DNA from: Sphingomonas panacis
GTDB taxonomy: Bacteria > Pseudomonadota > Alphaproteobacteria > Sphingomonadales > Sphingomonadaceae
Direction of reading: 5' to 3'
Assembly (NCBI RefSeq): GCF_001717955.1
Contig: NZ_CP014168.1
Span: 1,898,001-1,962,000 of the forward strand
Length of the DNA stretch: 64,000 nt
Part shown: positions 16,620 through 25,553 of the stretch, piece by piece
Position numbering within the stretch: the first letter of the stretch is position 1
How the letters are laid out: each line of letters opens with the position of its first letter
Program-made: the position numbers and the translations under genes
Notes under the pieces: generated by a model
What the model saw: the letters and a program-made list of their open reading frames with translations, nothing else
Database searches by the model: none
What the model was told of the DNA's origin: nothing

Positions 16620-18221
16620 ATGCCTCCACTCCACCGCTCTCCATTCGATCTGTTGCTGGTCGCCTTGATCGCCGGAGCGCTCTTTTTGTGCTTCTACAAC
16701 GTCGCGATGCTCGATCCGGGCAATGTCGGATGGTTGCTGCGCGGCACCGACAATGGCGAGAACGCACTCGGCCTTCACGCCTGGCTCAACGATCCGGTCG
16801 CGCGTGGCTTTCGGACATATCTGCTCAACGCGCCCGACGGCGTGACGCTGCTGTTCACGGACAGCAACCCGCTGCTCGCATTGCTCGTCCGGCCGTTCGC
16901 GCCGCGTGGAGACTTTCAGATGGTGGGGCCGTGGTTGCTGTCCTGTCTGGTTCTGCATGTGGTGTTTGCGCGCGCGCTGCTCGCACCGTTTGCGCGCACA
17001 CACCTGGCGCTATGGTGCGGCGTGTTGCTGCTGACGCTGCTACCGACGCTCTATGTCCGACAGGTCCATGCCAACCTCTCCGCGCACTGGCTGATCCTGT
17101 GGGCGCTTTGGGTGTTCGCCGATCCCAGGCGCGCTGGTGACTGGCGCTGGTGGCTCGCGGTGCTCGGCGTGGCTGCGACGATCCACAGCTATCTGCTGGT
17201 GATGGTCGCCGCAATCTGGGGATCGGCGTTGATCGAGCGGCTGGCGCGTGCCGACATGCGCGCCCGGATCGGGGTAATGCTGGGCGCGGCGGCGACGATG
17301 TGCGTGGTGATCGGCATAGTATCATTGCTCGTCGATCGTGGCGGGCTGGTGTCGTCAGGGACGTTCGGGCGCTTCGGGATGCCGCTCGACGCGCCGTGGA
17401 ATCCGGCGCTGCCGGGTTTGTCGCCGTTCCTTCCCGCGCACGCACAGGCGGCAGACCGGCAGATGGAGGCGTTTCAATATCTCGGTGCCGGTCTGTTGTT
17501 GCTGATCGTCGCCGCACCGCTGCTCGCGTTGCGTACCGCAGCGGCGCCGGCGATCACCGCGCTGCACCGGCGGTTGCTATGGCTGATGCCGGCTTTCGTC
17601 GTGCTGACGCTGCTGGCGATCTCCCGCAGGGTGGATTTCGCCGGGCAGACATTGCTGACCATACCTATGTCCGCACAGGCGATGGCGCTGGTCGATCCGG
17701 TTCGCGCATCGTCCCGGTTGTTCTGGCCAATCGCTTACGGGCTGACATTTTGGGCCGTCACGGGGGTCTATCGATTGCCACCGGAACGCGCCCAGGTGCT
17801 GCTCGCTGCGGCCTTGGCGCTACAAATGCTCGATCTGGTGCCGCTCTCGGCGCTGATGCGGCACGACGCTGCGATTGCGGCGGACCATGCCAAATGGCGC
17901 CGCACGCGCGACTCGCGCTGGACGGCGGTTATCGCCCGCGCGCGCGATGTTACCTTCATGCCACCCGATCCGACCGCACGGCTCGATCTGTTCCAGGAGG
18001 TCGCATGGCGCGCAATCGATGCGCGGCGGCCGGTCCGGCTGGTCTATGCTGCACGAACCAGTGCGGAGACCGCGGCGAGGCTCGCCCGCGAAACCCGCGA
18101 TTTCGCGGACGGCCGCCTCACGCCCGGACGTCTCTACGTGCTGCTACCGGGAACACCTGTGCCGGCAGCAGCACGAGCGCGGACTGTGGTGCTAGACGGT
18201 GTGCGACTCGTGCTGCCCTGA
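16620..18221 (+). CDS. DUF6311-like multi-pass membrane protein
   Basis: 533-aa integral membrane protein with about ten hydrophobic segments over residues 8-440, then a soluble C-terminal part of about 90 residues. The pattern is that of DUF6311, a GT-C-like membrane family: a first luminal loop with GTDNGENALGLHAWL and the loop TDSNPLLALLVRPFAPRG. This suggests a polyprenyl-sugar-dependent glycosyltransferase, but no substrate can be named. I use ATG 16620, where the hydrophobic region begins; an upstream in-frame ATG at 16482 overlaps the divergent promoter. It ends 11 bp from the convergent obgE stop. Confidence 0.7.
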   Translation: MPPLHRSPFDLLLVALIAGALFLCFYNVAMLDPGNVGWLLRGTDNGENALGLHAWLNDPVARGFRTYLLNAPDGVTLLFTDSNPLLALLVRPFAPRGDFQMVGPWLLSCLVLHVVFARALLAPFARTHLALWCGVLLLTLLPTLYVRQVHANLSAHWLILWALWVFADPRRAGDWRWWLAVLGVAATIHSYLLVMVAAIWGSALIERLARADMRARIGVMLGAAATMCVVIGIVSLLVDRGGLVSSGTFGRFGMPLDAPWNPALPGLSPFLPAHAQAADRQMEAFQYLGAGLLLLIVAAPLLALRTAAAPAITALHRRLLWLMPAFVVLTLLAISRRVDFAGQTLLTIPMSAQAMALVDPVRASSRLFWPIAYGLTFWAVTGVYRLPPERAQVLLAAALALQMLDLVPLSALMRHDAAIAADHAKWRRTRDSRWTAVIARARDVTFMPPDPTARLDLFQEVAWRAIDARRPVRLVYAARTSAETAARLARETRDFADGRLTPGRLYVLLPGTPVPAAARARTVVLDGVRLVLP

Positions 18222-18232
18222 AGCTCCCGGCT

Positions 18233-19279
18233 CTATACCGGCGACCACTCGATCGAATCTTCGCCCTCATCATCCGCCGCAACCGTCGCCGCGTCCGGCC
18301 CGATCGCCTCCAGCAGCCGGTCGAGCGCCCAGTCGGTGCCGGTGCCGGCCGCGCCCGAGATCGCGATCACCTCTTCGCCGCTCGCTTCCTCAAGCTCGGC
18401 GAGCAACGCCGCGATCAGTTCGTCGTCGAGCGTGTCGATCTTGTTCAGTGCGACCACGACCGGCTTGTCGGTCAGCCCGCCGCCGTAATTCTCCAGTTCG
18501 TCGCGCACGATGCGGTAGCTTTCGCCGACATCCTCGTCATTGGCATCGACGAGGTGGAGCAGCACCTTGCAGCGCTCGATATGGCCCAGAAAGCGGTCGC
18601 CGATACCCGCGCCCTCGGCCGCGCCTTCGATCAGCCCCGGAATGTCGGCGACGACGAACTCGCGCTGGTGATGGCGCACCACGCCGAGCTGGGGGCGGGT
18701 GGTGGTGAAGGCATAGGCGCCGACCTTGGCCTGCGCGTTGGTGACGGCGTTGATGAAGGTCGATTTGCCGGCATTGGGCAGCCCGACCAGCCCGGCATCA
18801 GCGAGCAGCTTGAGCCGCAGCCACAGCCACGCTTCCTGATAGGGCCAGCCGGTGCCGTGCTGGCGCGGTGCGCGGTTGGTCGAGGTCTTGTACGTTGCGT
18901 TGCCGCGCCCGCCGTCGCCCCCGCGCAGGAACACCTCGCGCTGGCCGGCATGGGTGAAGTCGAGCAGCACTTCCTCGCGCGCCTCGTCCATGATCTGCGT
19001 GCCGACCGGCACCTTGATGACGAGATCGTCGCCGCCGGCGCCGGTGCGGTTGCTGCCCGATCCGCCGTGGCCACGCGGCGCGCGGAAATGCTGGGTGTAG
19101 CGGAAGTCGATCAGCGTGTTGAGGCCCGCGACCGCCTCGAAGATGATGTCGCCGCCCTTGCCGCCGTTGCCGCCGTCCGGGCCGCCATATTCGATGAACT
19201 TCTCACGCCGGAAGCTGACGGCGCCAGGGCCGCCCGCGCCCGAGCGGACGAAGATTTTTGCTTGATCGAGAAAATGCAT
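18233..19279 (-). CDS. obgE: GTPase ObgE/CgtA
   Basis: Essential ribosome-associated GTPase involved in 50S maturation and (p)ppGpp response. 348 aa: N-terminal glycine-rich Obg fold (residues 1-158, FVRSGAGGPGAVSFRREK, then GGPDGGNGGKGGDI) and a G domain with P-loop GLPNAGKST (166-174), switch II DIPGLIEGA (212-220), NKID and the G5 SGAAGTG. A short acidic C-terminal tail (DDEGEDSIEW) follows. It is the usual neighbour of rplU-rpmA in bacteria; here a TetR/hydrolase pair and a GNAT gene lie between them. Confidence 0.96.
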   Translation of the reverse strand: MHFLDQAKIFVRSGAGGPGAVSFRREKFIEYGGPDGGNGGKGGDIIFEAVAGLNTLIDFRYTQHFRAPRGHGGSGSNRTGAGGDDLVIKVPVGTQIMDEAREEVLLDFTHAGQREVFLRGGDGGRGNATYKTSTNRAPRQHGTGWPYQEAWLWLRLKLLADAGLVGLPNAGKSTFINAVTNAQAKVGAYAFTTTRPQLGVVRHHQREFVVADIPGLIEGAAEGAGIGDRFLGHIERCKVLLHLVDANDEDVGESYRIVRDELENYGGGLTDKPVVVALNKIDTLDDELIAALLAELEEASGEEVIAISGAAGTGTDWALDRLLEAIGPDAATVAADDEGEDSIEWSPV

Positions 19280-19380
19280 GGCGCGCTGCCTAACGCTTTA
19301 GCGCAGCTAAAGCGAGGCCCAAGCGCGCCCGGCCGGCCTCGCTGTCAGGCGAGGACCGACGGCGCGCCAGCAGCACGCGG

Positions 19381-19974
19381 TCACCCCACGCCCTTCAATG
19401 CCGCCGCCCGCGCCGCGACCAGCGCGTCGGCCGCAAGCCCGCGCGCGGTCTCGCGTGGCAGCCCAAGCGCCTTCGCCATCGCCGGCCCGAGCAGCGCATC
19501 CCCCATCGCGACCAGCACGAGCCGAAGCGTCTCCTCACGGATGTGAGTCGCCTGATCGGCCTCATCCTCGGCGAGATCGTCGACCAGCCGGTGGATCGCG
19601 CTCAACACCGGATCGAGCGCGTCGTGATTGCCCGACAGGATCATCCAGCTCGCCATCGCCCCGCCGCCCTGTGCGAAGGCGTCGAAGGTGAGATCGACCA
19701 CATCGCGCGGATCGGCCTCACCCGCGCGCGCCTGTTTGGCCACATCGCCGATCCGCGCCGTGATCGAGTCCGCGAGGTGGGCGATCAATGCGCTCTGCAG
19801 GCCCGCCGCGCTGCCGAAATGGTGCAGCAGATTCGCGTGGGTGCGCCCGATCCGCGCCGCTACCGCCTTGAGCGTCACCGCCTGCGGGCCGTCCTGGATG
19901 AGAATATCGCGCGCGGCCTCGATCGCCGCGATTCGCGACCGTTCCGGGCTGAGTCGTTTCGGCACTATTGACAC
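19381..19974 (-). CDS. TetR/AcrR family transcriptional regulator
   Basis: About 197 aa. Residues 12-60 form a TetR helix-turn-helix (IEAARDILIQDGPQAVTLKA, then IGRTHANLLHHFGS), in the usual position near the N-terminus. The C-terminal ligand/dimer domain is all-helical and unassigned. It starts at GTG 19974 (or GTG 19965); the in-frame ATG at 20046 would lie inside the divergent gene and is unlikely. It is divergent from the PF10118 hydrolase gene, which it probably controls. A near-palindrome ACACGAGTGT overlaps its start and is a candidate operator. Confidence 0.82.
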   Translation of the reverse strand: MSIVPKRLSPERSRIAAIEAARDILIQDGPQAVTLKAVAARIGRTHANLLHHFGSAAGLQSALIAHLADSITARIGDVAKQARAGEADPRDVVDLTFDAFAQGGGAMASWMILSGNHDALDPVLSAIHRLVDDLAEDEADQATHIREETLRLVLVAMGDALLGPAMAKALGLPRETARGLAADALVAARAAALKGVG

Positions 19975-19983
19975 GAGTGTAAG
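19968..19983. promoter_or_regulatory. Candidate TetR operator
   Basis: ACAC-GA-GTGT (19971-19980), extended imperfectly to TTGACAC/GTGTAAG, lies in the gap between the divergent TetR and hydrolase genes and overlaps the GTG start of the regulator. Shorter than most TetR operators, so tentative. Confidence 0.3.
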
Positions 19984-20027
19984 TAATACCCAGTTGATGG
20001 TCTGACTGAAGCTGTCTGGAGGTTTCC

Positions 20028-20876
20028 ATGGCGAAAGCAACCACACCCGCCGATCTGACGATCACCCCGCGCGACCTGCGCTTCGGGCGGGGCACGCGCC
20101 GGGCGCGCTGGTGGATGAACGACGATCCCGTCGCGACCGCCTTTTACAATGCGCTGTCGATCACCTTCCCCAAGGGCGAGGGCTTTTTCATCGACAGCGT
20201 GCGCGCGTTCCGCGAAGGCACGCCGCCGCGCCTGGCCGCCGAGATCAACGCCTTCATCAAGCAGGAGGTGATGCACACGCGCGAGCATGTCGCGTTCAAC
20301 CGCCACGTTACCGATCAGGGCTATGACGTGTCGCTGCTCGACCGGCATGTCGATGAGGCGCTCGCGATGACCGAGGGCAAGCCGGCGATCGCCAAACTCG
20401 CTGCGACGATGGCGCTCGAACATTTCACCGCGATCCTCGCGCATCAATTGCTCGCCGAACCCCGCCATCTCGCCGGCGCGGAGCCGCAGGCGGCGGCGAT
20501 GTGGCGCTGGCACGCCGCCGAGGAGATCGAGCACAAGGGCGTCGCGTATGACACGTGGCTGCATGCGACGCGCGACTGGCCGCGCCTGCGCCGCTGGGCG
20601 GTCAAGGCGCTGGTCATGCTCACCACCACGCGCAAGTTCTTCGCCGGGCGCTATCTCGGCATCATCGAACTGCTCCGGCAGGACGGCATCGCCGGTCCGC
20701 GCGCGCATCTGGGGGTGCTGCATTATGCGTTCGTGCGACCGGGCATGGTGCGCAAGATCCTCGGCGCGTGGTTCCGCTATTTCCTGCCAGGCTTCCACCC
20801 GTGGAACGAGGACGACCGCACGCTGATCGCCCGCGCCGAAAGCGACTATGCGGCGGCGATGCTGCCGGCGACGTAA
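20028..20876 (+). CDS. Predicted metal-dependent hydrolase, PF10118 family
   Basis: 282-aa protein of the PF10118 family, a helical ferritin-like diiron fold annotated as predicted metal-dependent hydrolase. Putative metal ligands are in repeated acidic/His motifs: IKQEVMHTREHVAFN, ALEHFTAILAHQL and WHAAEEIEHKGVAYD. No signal peptide. Its natural substrate is unknown; in several genomes the family sits beside TetR regulators and lipid or hydrocarbon enzymes. ATG 20028 follows an AGG-containing leader. The divergent TetR gene is probably its repressor. Confidence 0.85.
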   Translation: MAKATTPADLTITPRDLRFGRGTRRARWWMNDDPVATAFYNALSITFPKGEGFFIDSVRAFREGTPPRLAAEINAFIKQEVMHTREHVAFNRHVTDQGYDVSLLDRHVDEALAMTEGKPAIAKLAATMALEHFTAILAHQLLAEPRHLAGAEPQAAAMWRWHAAEEIEHKGVAYDTWLHATRDWPRLRRWAVKALVMLTTTRKFFAGRYLGIIELLRQDGIAGPRAHLGVLHYAFVRPGMVRKILGAWFRYFLPGFHPWNEDDRTLIARAESDYAAAMLPAT

Positions 20877-20877
20877 T

Positions 20878-20930
20878 CGTCGCCCCGGCGGGGGTCCGGC
20901 CGCCGCGTATGTTACGCAACAGCGGCGACG
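20878..20930. repeat. Decayed CGTCGCC palindrome between convergent genes
   Basis: CGTCGCC at 20878-20884 pairs with GGCGACG at 20924-20930. The left arm matches the start of the CGTCGCCCCGGCG family at 26542, 38418, 39021 and 54747; the right half is eroded. It may act as a two-way terminator for the hydrolase and GNAT genes. Confidence 0.4.
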
Positions 20931-20933
20931 CGA

Positions 20934-21485
20934 TCAGGCGGCAAGGCTAAGCGCTTGATCCCCGAGTCGCCCATCCTCCAGATCGCACGCCAGCATCACG
21001 CTCGCCACCTCGCGCCCGCGTGCCCGCGAGAAGGTCGCGCCGCGCCCGGTCTCGTGAAAGCCCAGCTTGCCGAGCACGCGGCCCGAGGCGGGGTTGTCGA
21101 CGAAATGCCGCGAGCGCAGCCGCTTCAGCCCGAGCGCGTGGCGCGCCATGTGAAGCACGGCACGCCCGGCTTCGGTCGCATAGCCGCGCCCCCAGGCGTC
21201 CGGCGTCAGCCAATAGCCGAGTTCCGGCGCGTCACCGCTTTCACGATCGAGCGCGATCGTACCGATCAGGCGCGGGGCAGGAGTGTCATGTGTGAGGATC
21301 AGCAGCGTTACGTCGGTCGGGCCACGCGGCATCGCCAGCCACTCGGCGGCATCTGTGTCCGCATAAGGCCAGGGCAGGCGCGACAGGTTCATGGCGACGC
21401 TCTCGTGCGCGACCGCCTGCGTCAGCGCGGGCGCGTCCTCCGGCCAGCCGGGGCGCAGCGTCAATCTGGGAGTCCGGGCGAACAT
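20934..21485 (-). CDS. GNAT family N-acetyltransferase (RimJ/RimL type)
   Basis: 183-aa acetyl-CoA-dependent acetyltransferase. N-terminal RLTLRPGWPEDA, then strand LGYWLTPDAWGRGYATEAG with the acetyl-CoA pyrophosphate loop (motif A, WGRGYATEA), and the C-terminal RHFVDNPASGRVLGKLGFHETG (motif B region), as in the RimJ/RimL subgroup (Acetyltransf_3). The acceptor is unknown. ATG 21485 has a GGAG site 11 nt upstream; an ATG at 21524 would add 13 non-family residues. It follows the rpmA terminator, so it probably has its own promoter. Confidence 0.85.
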   Translation of the reverse strand: MFARTPRLTLRPGWPEDAPALTQAVAHESVAMNLSRLPWPYADTDAAEWLAMPRGPTDVTLLILTHDTPAPRLIGTIALDRESGDAPELGYWLTPDAWGRGYATEAGRAVLHMARHALGLKRLRSRHFVDNPASGRVLGKLGFHETGRGATFSRARGREVASVMLACDLEDGRLGDQALSLAA

Positions 21486-21567
21486 TTCGAAAACTCTCCT
21501 CGTCGTTGCGCGGGCACCTGCCATGTCGGGATGACATGGGGGCGACAGCGCCGTGGAGGGAGCATGA

Positions 21568-21601
21568 AAAAAGGGAGCCGGGGCGACCCGTCTCCCTTTT
21601 T
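21568..21601 (-). terminator. Intrinsic terminator downstream of rplU-rpmA
   Basis: Perfect 10-bp inverted repeat AAAAAGGGAG (21568-21577) with CTCCCTTTTT (21592-21601), flanked by A and T runs on both sides, so it can terminate in both directions. It lies about 55 bp after the rpmA stop. A second GC hairpin (21635-21641 with 21649-21655) lies closer to the stop. Confidence 0.75.
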
Positions 21602-21656
21602 CGGTATCCTGACGGACACCCGGATCGCCCTGGTGGGCAACCCGGCCGGTTGCCCG

Positions 21657-21926
21657 TTATTCGGCGGCTTGCGCCACCAGTTCTACCGAACAGAATTTGC
21701 GGCCGAGCTTGCCTTCCTTGAAGGTCACGCGGCCATCCGTAAGCGCGAACAGGGTATGATCCTTGCCCATGCCGACGTTGGTGCCCGGGTAGAACTTGGT
21801 CCCGCGCTGGCGCACGATAATGTTGCCCGGCACGACGATCTCGCCACCGAACTTCTTCACGCCAAGGCGACGACCGGCCGAATCACGACCGTTGCGCGAC
21901 GAACCGCCTGCTTTCTTATGTGCCAT
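21657..21926 (-). CDS. rpmA: 50S ribosomal protein L27
   Basis: 89-aa ribosomal protein near the peptidyl-transferase centre. The N-terminus [20 protein letters not shown] is the conserved L27 tail in its uncleaved proteobacterial form; GVKKFGGE and [12 protein letters not shown] follow. It lies 13 bp after rplU on the same strand, the universal rplU-rpmA arrangement, with a terminator downstream. Confidence 0.98.
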   Translation of the reverse strand: MAHKKAGGSSRNGRDSAGRRLGVKKFGGEIVVPGNIIVRQRGTKFYPGTNVGMGKDHTLFALTDGRVTFKEGKLGRKFCSVELVAQAAE

Positions 21927-21939
21927 CTCGTGAGACTCC

Positions 21940-22254
21940 TTACGCCTGCGCCGACTCGCCGCCGATGGCGGTGATCTTCAGGATCGTGTGCTGCTGGCGG
22001 TGGCCGTTTTTACGACGATAGTTGTGACGACGACGCTTCTTGAAGACGATGACCTTCTCGGCCTTCGCCTGCGCGATGATCTCGGCGGAGACGGTGAGCC
22101 CCTCGACCGACTTCAGCTCCGAGCCTTCGCCCGCAAGCAGGATGTCGCCGAGCGTAATCGACGAACCGGCTTCGCCGTCGAGCTTCTCGACGACGATCTT
22201 GTCTCCAGCGGCAACGCGATATTGCTTGCCGCCCGTGCGCACGATTGCGAACAT
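21940..22254 (-). CDS. rplU: 50S ribosomal protein L21
   Basis: 104-aa 23S rRNA-binding ribosomal protein. The conserved start [18 protein letters not shown] fixes ATG 22254, although the frame is open six codons further. The C-terminal basic signature [16 protein letters not shown] is typical. First gene of the rplU-rpmA operon; a TTGACA promoter lies about 60 bp upstream. Confidence 0.98.
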   Translation of the reverse strand: MFAIVRTGGKQYRVAAGDKIVVEKLDGEAGSSITLGDILLAGEGSELKSVEGLTVSAEIIAQAKAEKVIVFKKRRRHNYRRKNGHRQQHTILKITAIGGESAQA

Positions 22255-22320
22255 GGCCCTCATCACTTTCAAAACATCGATACCCCGCGCTCGGGCAGGC
22301 CCGGCACGGGAAAGAAGCGC

Positions 22321-22349
22321 CAGCTATGCGAAGGTGGCTCCGCTGTCAA
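22321..22349 (-). promoter_or_regulatory. Likely sigma-70 promoter of rplU-rpmA
   Basis: On the minus strand a perfect -35 TTGACA (22344-22349) is followed after 17 bp by a weak -10 TAGCTG (22321-22326). Transcription would begin near 22314, leaving about a 60-nt leader before rplU. Confidence 0.45.
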
Positions 22350-22454
22350 CCGCTGAAGCGTGGCGCGGAGGCGCGATCGCCCCGCAGTCGTAAAAGCGTT
22401 GCATCGATGCACCACATCGGCACGAAAACGATTTTCCTGACGATAGGTGGCCCG

Positions 22455-22591
22455 CGACATGAAGTTTATGTTGCAATGCGGGAAAGGTTATGGCGTCTTC
22501 ATGTCGTCGGAAGGGTTCGCATACTGCCGGGGCAAGTCTCCGGTCCGGGGCGGTAAGTCCGGCAGGCGAGTCGGCATGTCGTCAGGCCGAC
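22455..22591 (+). promoter_or_regulatory. Structured leader or small RNA upstream of a TonB receptor
   Basis: Three successive inverted repeats lie here: a perfect 10-bp pair (22455-22464 with 22497-22506, 32-nt loop), a 6-bp pair (22525-22530 with 22559-22564) enclosing a G-rich segment, and a 6-bp pair (22570-22575 with 22586-22591). No start-to-stop reading frame here looks coding. It fits none of the riboswitches I can recognise by eye (no cobalamin, TPP or FMN conserved boxes). The rest of the gap, 22592-22772, shows nothing beyond a G-rich stretch before the receptor start; 22350-22454 shows nothing recognisable. Confidence 0.35.
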
Positions 22592-22772
22592 GCGTCGTAG
22601 GGGTGTAAGTTCAAGCGTCGTGCGTCTTCAGATGCTGCTTTGCGGCAGGGAGACATGCGTGCGTCCGGTCAGAGCCGATACGGTGAAGAAAGCCGGCGGT
22701 GGTGGGCAGGCATGAGGAAATACTTGGAGCGGATACCTGACAGTTACGGATTCACCTGGGGGACTGAGATCA

Positions 22773-25448
22773 ATGGTAAGGAACTCGATTTCGTTGTTCG
22801 CACTGGCCGTCGCCAGCGCCTGGAGCGTACCTGCACTCGCCGCGCCAGAACCGGCACCGGCTGCCGATCCCGCGCCGCAGGCGGAGGAGGGTGGCACCGA
22901 CATCATCGTCACCGGCACGCGCACCACGGGCATGCGTGCGGCGGACAGCCCCGCGCCGATCCAGATTCTGGGTGCCGACGCGCTGCAACGCACCGGCTCG
23001 CCCGATCTGCTGCAAAGCCTCGCCCAACAATTGCCCTCGATTCAGGCGCAGTCGTTCGGTGGCGATCTTCAGGCGCACACGCTGCAAATGAAACTGCGCG
23101 GCCTCAGCCCGAATCACACGCTGATCCTCGTCAACGGCAAGCGTCGCCACGGCACCGCCAACGTGTCGGTCGCCGGCGGTCCCTTCGGCGGCAGCGCCGC
23201 GCCCGATATCAGCTTCATCGTTCCCGAATCGATTGAACACGTCGAAGTGCTGCAGGACGGTGCCGCCGCGCAATACGGCACCGATGCGATCGCCGGCGTC
23301 ATCAACTTCATCCAGAAAAAGGCCGATCACGGTGGTTCGTTCGACGCGACCGGCGGCAAATATTATGACGAGGGCGGCCAGACCTATGCGGTCGGTGGCA
23401 ACATCGGCATCGCGCCGTTCGACGGCGCCTATCTGAACGTAGCGGCGCAGAAGAAGTACAAGAATTACAGCTTCCGCGGCGATATCAACCCGCAGGCAAC
23501 CAGCCTGTCGACCAAATATCCGGCGATCAAGGATCTGCCGGGCTATCCCTATACCAACCGTATCATCGGCGATCCCCAGATCGACCAGACCGTGGTCAGC
23601 TACAATGCCGGTTATGAATTCGGCGACTTCAAACTCTACAGCTTCGGCAGCTACGGTCATAAGAAGGCCAAAGCCTATGAGAACACCCGTCCGCCGACGA
23701 CCGTTGTGAGCGGCGCGGGCACCAAAGCTGCGGGCGGCGTGGCGGGCGTGCCCTTCTATCCGGGTGGTTTCCAGCCGCAGGAGACGATCGACGAGACCGA
23801 TTATTCGTTCACCGGCGGTTTCAGCGGCAGCGTCGGCGAAACGACCTTCGATCTCGCCAGCACCTACGGCAATGATGATATCAGCGTCGACATCATCAAT
23901 ACCGCCAACGCCCAGCTTTATCGCGACACCGGCTACACGCCGACCAACATCCACGACGGTTCGTTCTTCAACACGCAATGGACCAACACGCTCGACCTGA
24001 CGCATCCGTTCGACATTGGTCTGGCCGGGCCGGTCAACGTCGCGGGCGGTCTGGAATTCCGGCACGAGGAATATGGCATCCGTGCCGGTGATCCGGCGTC
24101 TTACTACGGCGGCGGCACGCAATCCTTCTTCGGCTACAGCCCCAAGGATGCCGGCAAGTACAAGCGCGACAACTTCTCGCAATATCTCGATGTCAGCGTG
24201 AAGCCGATCGACGCCTGGCTTATCGACGGCGCGGTCCGCCATGAACACTATAGCGACTTCGGCGACACGACCGTGTTCAAACTGACGACCCGCTACGACT
24301 TCTCCGATGCGTTCGCGCTGCGCGGCACGGTCAGCACGGGCTTCCGCGCGCCGACGCTGGCGGAAGGCGGCTATTCGGGCCTCAACGTCGGCCCGAGCTC
24401 GATCAGCGGCGTGCTGCCGCCAGCGTCAGCCGGTGCCGCGGCACTCGGCTTCGGCGGGCTGAAGCCGGAGAAATCGACCAACTTCAGTGCGGGCTTCGTC
24501 TTCCACCCGACCCCCAAGCTGAGCATGACCGTCGATGCTTATCAGATCACTATCCGCGACCGAATCATGATCTCGTCCGGCTTCAACGGCTTCACCGGCA
24601 ACCGGTGTCCGCAGGGCTATAACGGCTCGAACGCAAAGGCGTGCTTGCCGTTCGATCAAGACCGGTACAACATCAACAACCAACTCGCGGTGCTGTCAGC
24701 CGTCAACACGGCGCTCGGCGGGAGCGGCAATCTGACCTCGCTGGCGCAGGCGACGGCGATCCCCGTCTATGTGCTCTACGCGCCGAACGGCGTAGACCGC
24801 GCGACGGATGGCAGCGTTGCGGTGCAGAGCTTCGTCAACGGGGTGAAGATGCGCACGCGCGGCGTCGACGTGGTGGTCAACTATCCGTTCGATCTCGGCG
24901 ATTTCGGCAACCTCGATCTGACGTTCACGGGCAATTACAACGAAAACAAGGTGCTCAAGATCAACCCACTGCCTTCGGCACTCTATTCAAGCACGCAGAA
25001 TCCCGGCCTGACCCAGCTCATCGCCACCAGCGACGTGACTCAGCTCGAAAACAGCACGCCGAAATTCCGTGGCACGCTCAACGGCTATTGGCAGCTCGGC
25101 GGCTTCAGCGTGAACCTGCGCGAGAGTTTCTATTCCGAAGTCTATGCGCTTGAGACCGCGCGCAGCACGGTCGGCAACGTCACCGCCGGTTCGCTGTTCA
25201 AGGTGCCGGTGAAGGACTCGTTCCTCACCGATCTGGAAGTCGGCTATCAAATCGCCAAGCCGATCAAGATTTCTTTCGGCGCCAACAACCTGTTCAACAA
25301 ATACCCGACCGAGCGGAGCAAGGCGCTGATTCGGCAGGCCGAGCTCGACAACAACGAACGCGGCTATTCGAGCGACAAATACCCGACCTTTTCGCCCTTC
25401 GGCATCAACGGCGGCTATTATTACGCACGGTTGAACCTGACCTGGTAA
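22773..25448 (+). CDS. TonB-dependent outer-membrane receptor
   Basis: 891-aa TonB-ExbB-ExbD-energised importer. Signal peptide about 1-23 (ending VPALAA), a TonB-box-like segment GTDIIVTGTR at 41-50, a plug domain to about 175 (QTLP-type motifs, VEVLQDGAAAQYGTDAIAGV) and a 22-strand barrel ending in the typical aromatic C-terminus (YYARLNLTW). The ligand is not evident; plug sequence SPNHTLILVNGKRRH is of the general TonB type, not the siderophore or B12 class. Long GC-rich leader with possible RNA structure upstream; followed by a convergent hairpin and hspQ. Confidence 0.93.
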   Translation: MVRNSISLFALAVASAWSVPALAAPEPAPAADPAPQAEEGGTDIIVTGTRTTGMRAADSPAPIQILGADALQRTGSPDLLQSLAQQLPSIQAQSFGGDLQAHTLQMKLRGLSPNHTLILVNGKRRHGTANVSVAGGPFGGSAAPDISFIVPESIEHVEVLQDGAAAQYGTDAIAGVINFIQKKADHGGSFDATGGKYYDEGGQTYAVGGNIGIAPFDGAYLNVAAQKKYKNYSFRGDINPQATSLSTKYPAIKDLPGYPYTNRIIGDPQIDQTVVSYNAGYEFGDFKLYSFGSYGHKKAKAYENTRPPTTVVSGAGTKAAGGVAGVPFYPGGFQPQETIDETDYSFTGGFSGSVGETTFDLASTYGNDDISVDIINTANAQLYRDTGYTPTNIHDGSFFNTQWTNTLDLTHPFDIGLAGPVNVAGGLEFRHEEYGIRAGDPASYYGGGTQSFFGYSPKDAGKYKRDNFSQYLDVSVKPIDAWLIDGAVRHEHYSDFGDTTVFKLTTRYDFSDAFALRGTVSTGFRAPTLAEGGYSGLNVGPSSISGVLPPASAGAAALGFGGLKPEKSTNFSAGFVFHPTPKLSMTVDAYQITIRDRIMISSGFNGFTGNRCPQGYNGSNAKACLPFDQDRYNINNQLAVLSAVNTALGGSGNLTSLAQATAIPVYVLYAPNGVDRATDGSVAVQSFVNGVKMRTRGVDVVVNYPFDLGDFGNLDLTFTGNYNENKVLKINPLPSALYSSTQNPGLTQLIATSDVTQLENSTPKFRGTLNGYWQLGGFSVNLRESFYSEVYALETARSTVGNVTAGSLFKVPVKDSFLTDLEVGYQIAKPIKISFGANNLFNKYPTERSKALIRQAELDNNERGYSSDKYPTFSPFGINGGYYYARLNLTW

Positions 25449-25496
25449 CGAAACGGGCGGCCGCCGCGACAAGCGGCGGCCCGCTTGACCGGGTCT

Positions 25497-25540
25497 GCGA
25501 AGGGGCGATGCGGGCCTTTTGGCAAGCACCGCCCCTTCGC
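25497..25540. terminator. Convergent hairpin after the TonB receptor
   Basis: Perfect 11-bp inverted repeat GCGAAGGGGCG (25497-25507) with CGCCCCTTCGC (25530-25540), enclosing CCTTTT. A second GC-rich hairpin (around 25455-25484) precedes it. Both sit between convergent receptor and hspQ genes and probably end both transcripts. Confidence 0.5.
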
Positions 25541-25553
25541 GCAGATCAGGCGA

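Noticed and set aside
22255..22772. Cobalamin or TPP riboswitch before the TonB receptor
   Set aside because: The conserved B12 box and the other core elements are absent; a lone CTGAGA near 22763 is not enough for TPP.
22640..23236. A 198-codon frame overlapping the TonB receptor start
   Set aside because: Arg/His-rich shadow of the receptor frame with no family features.
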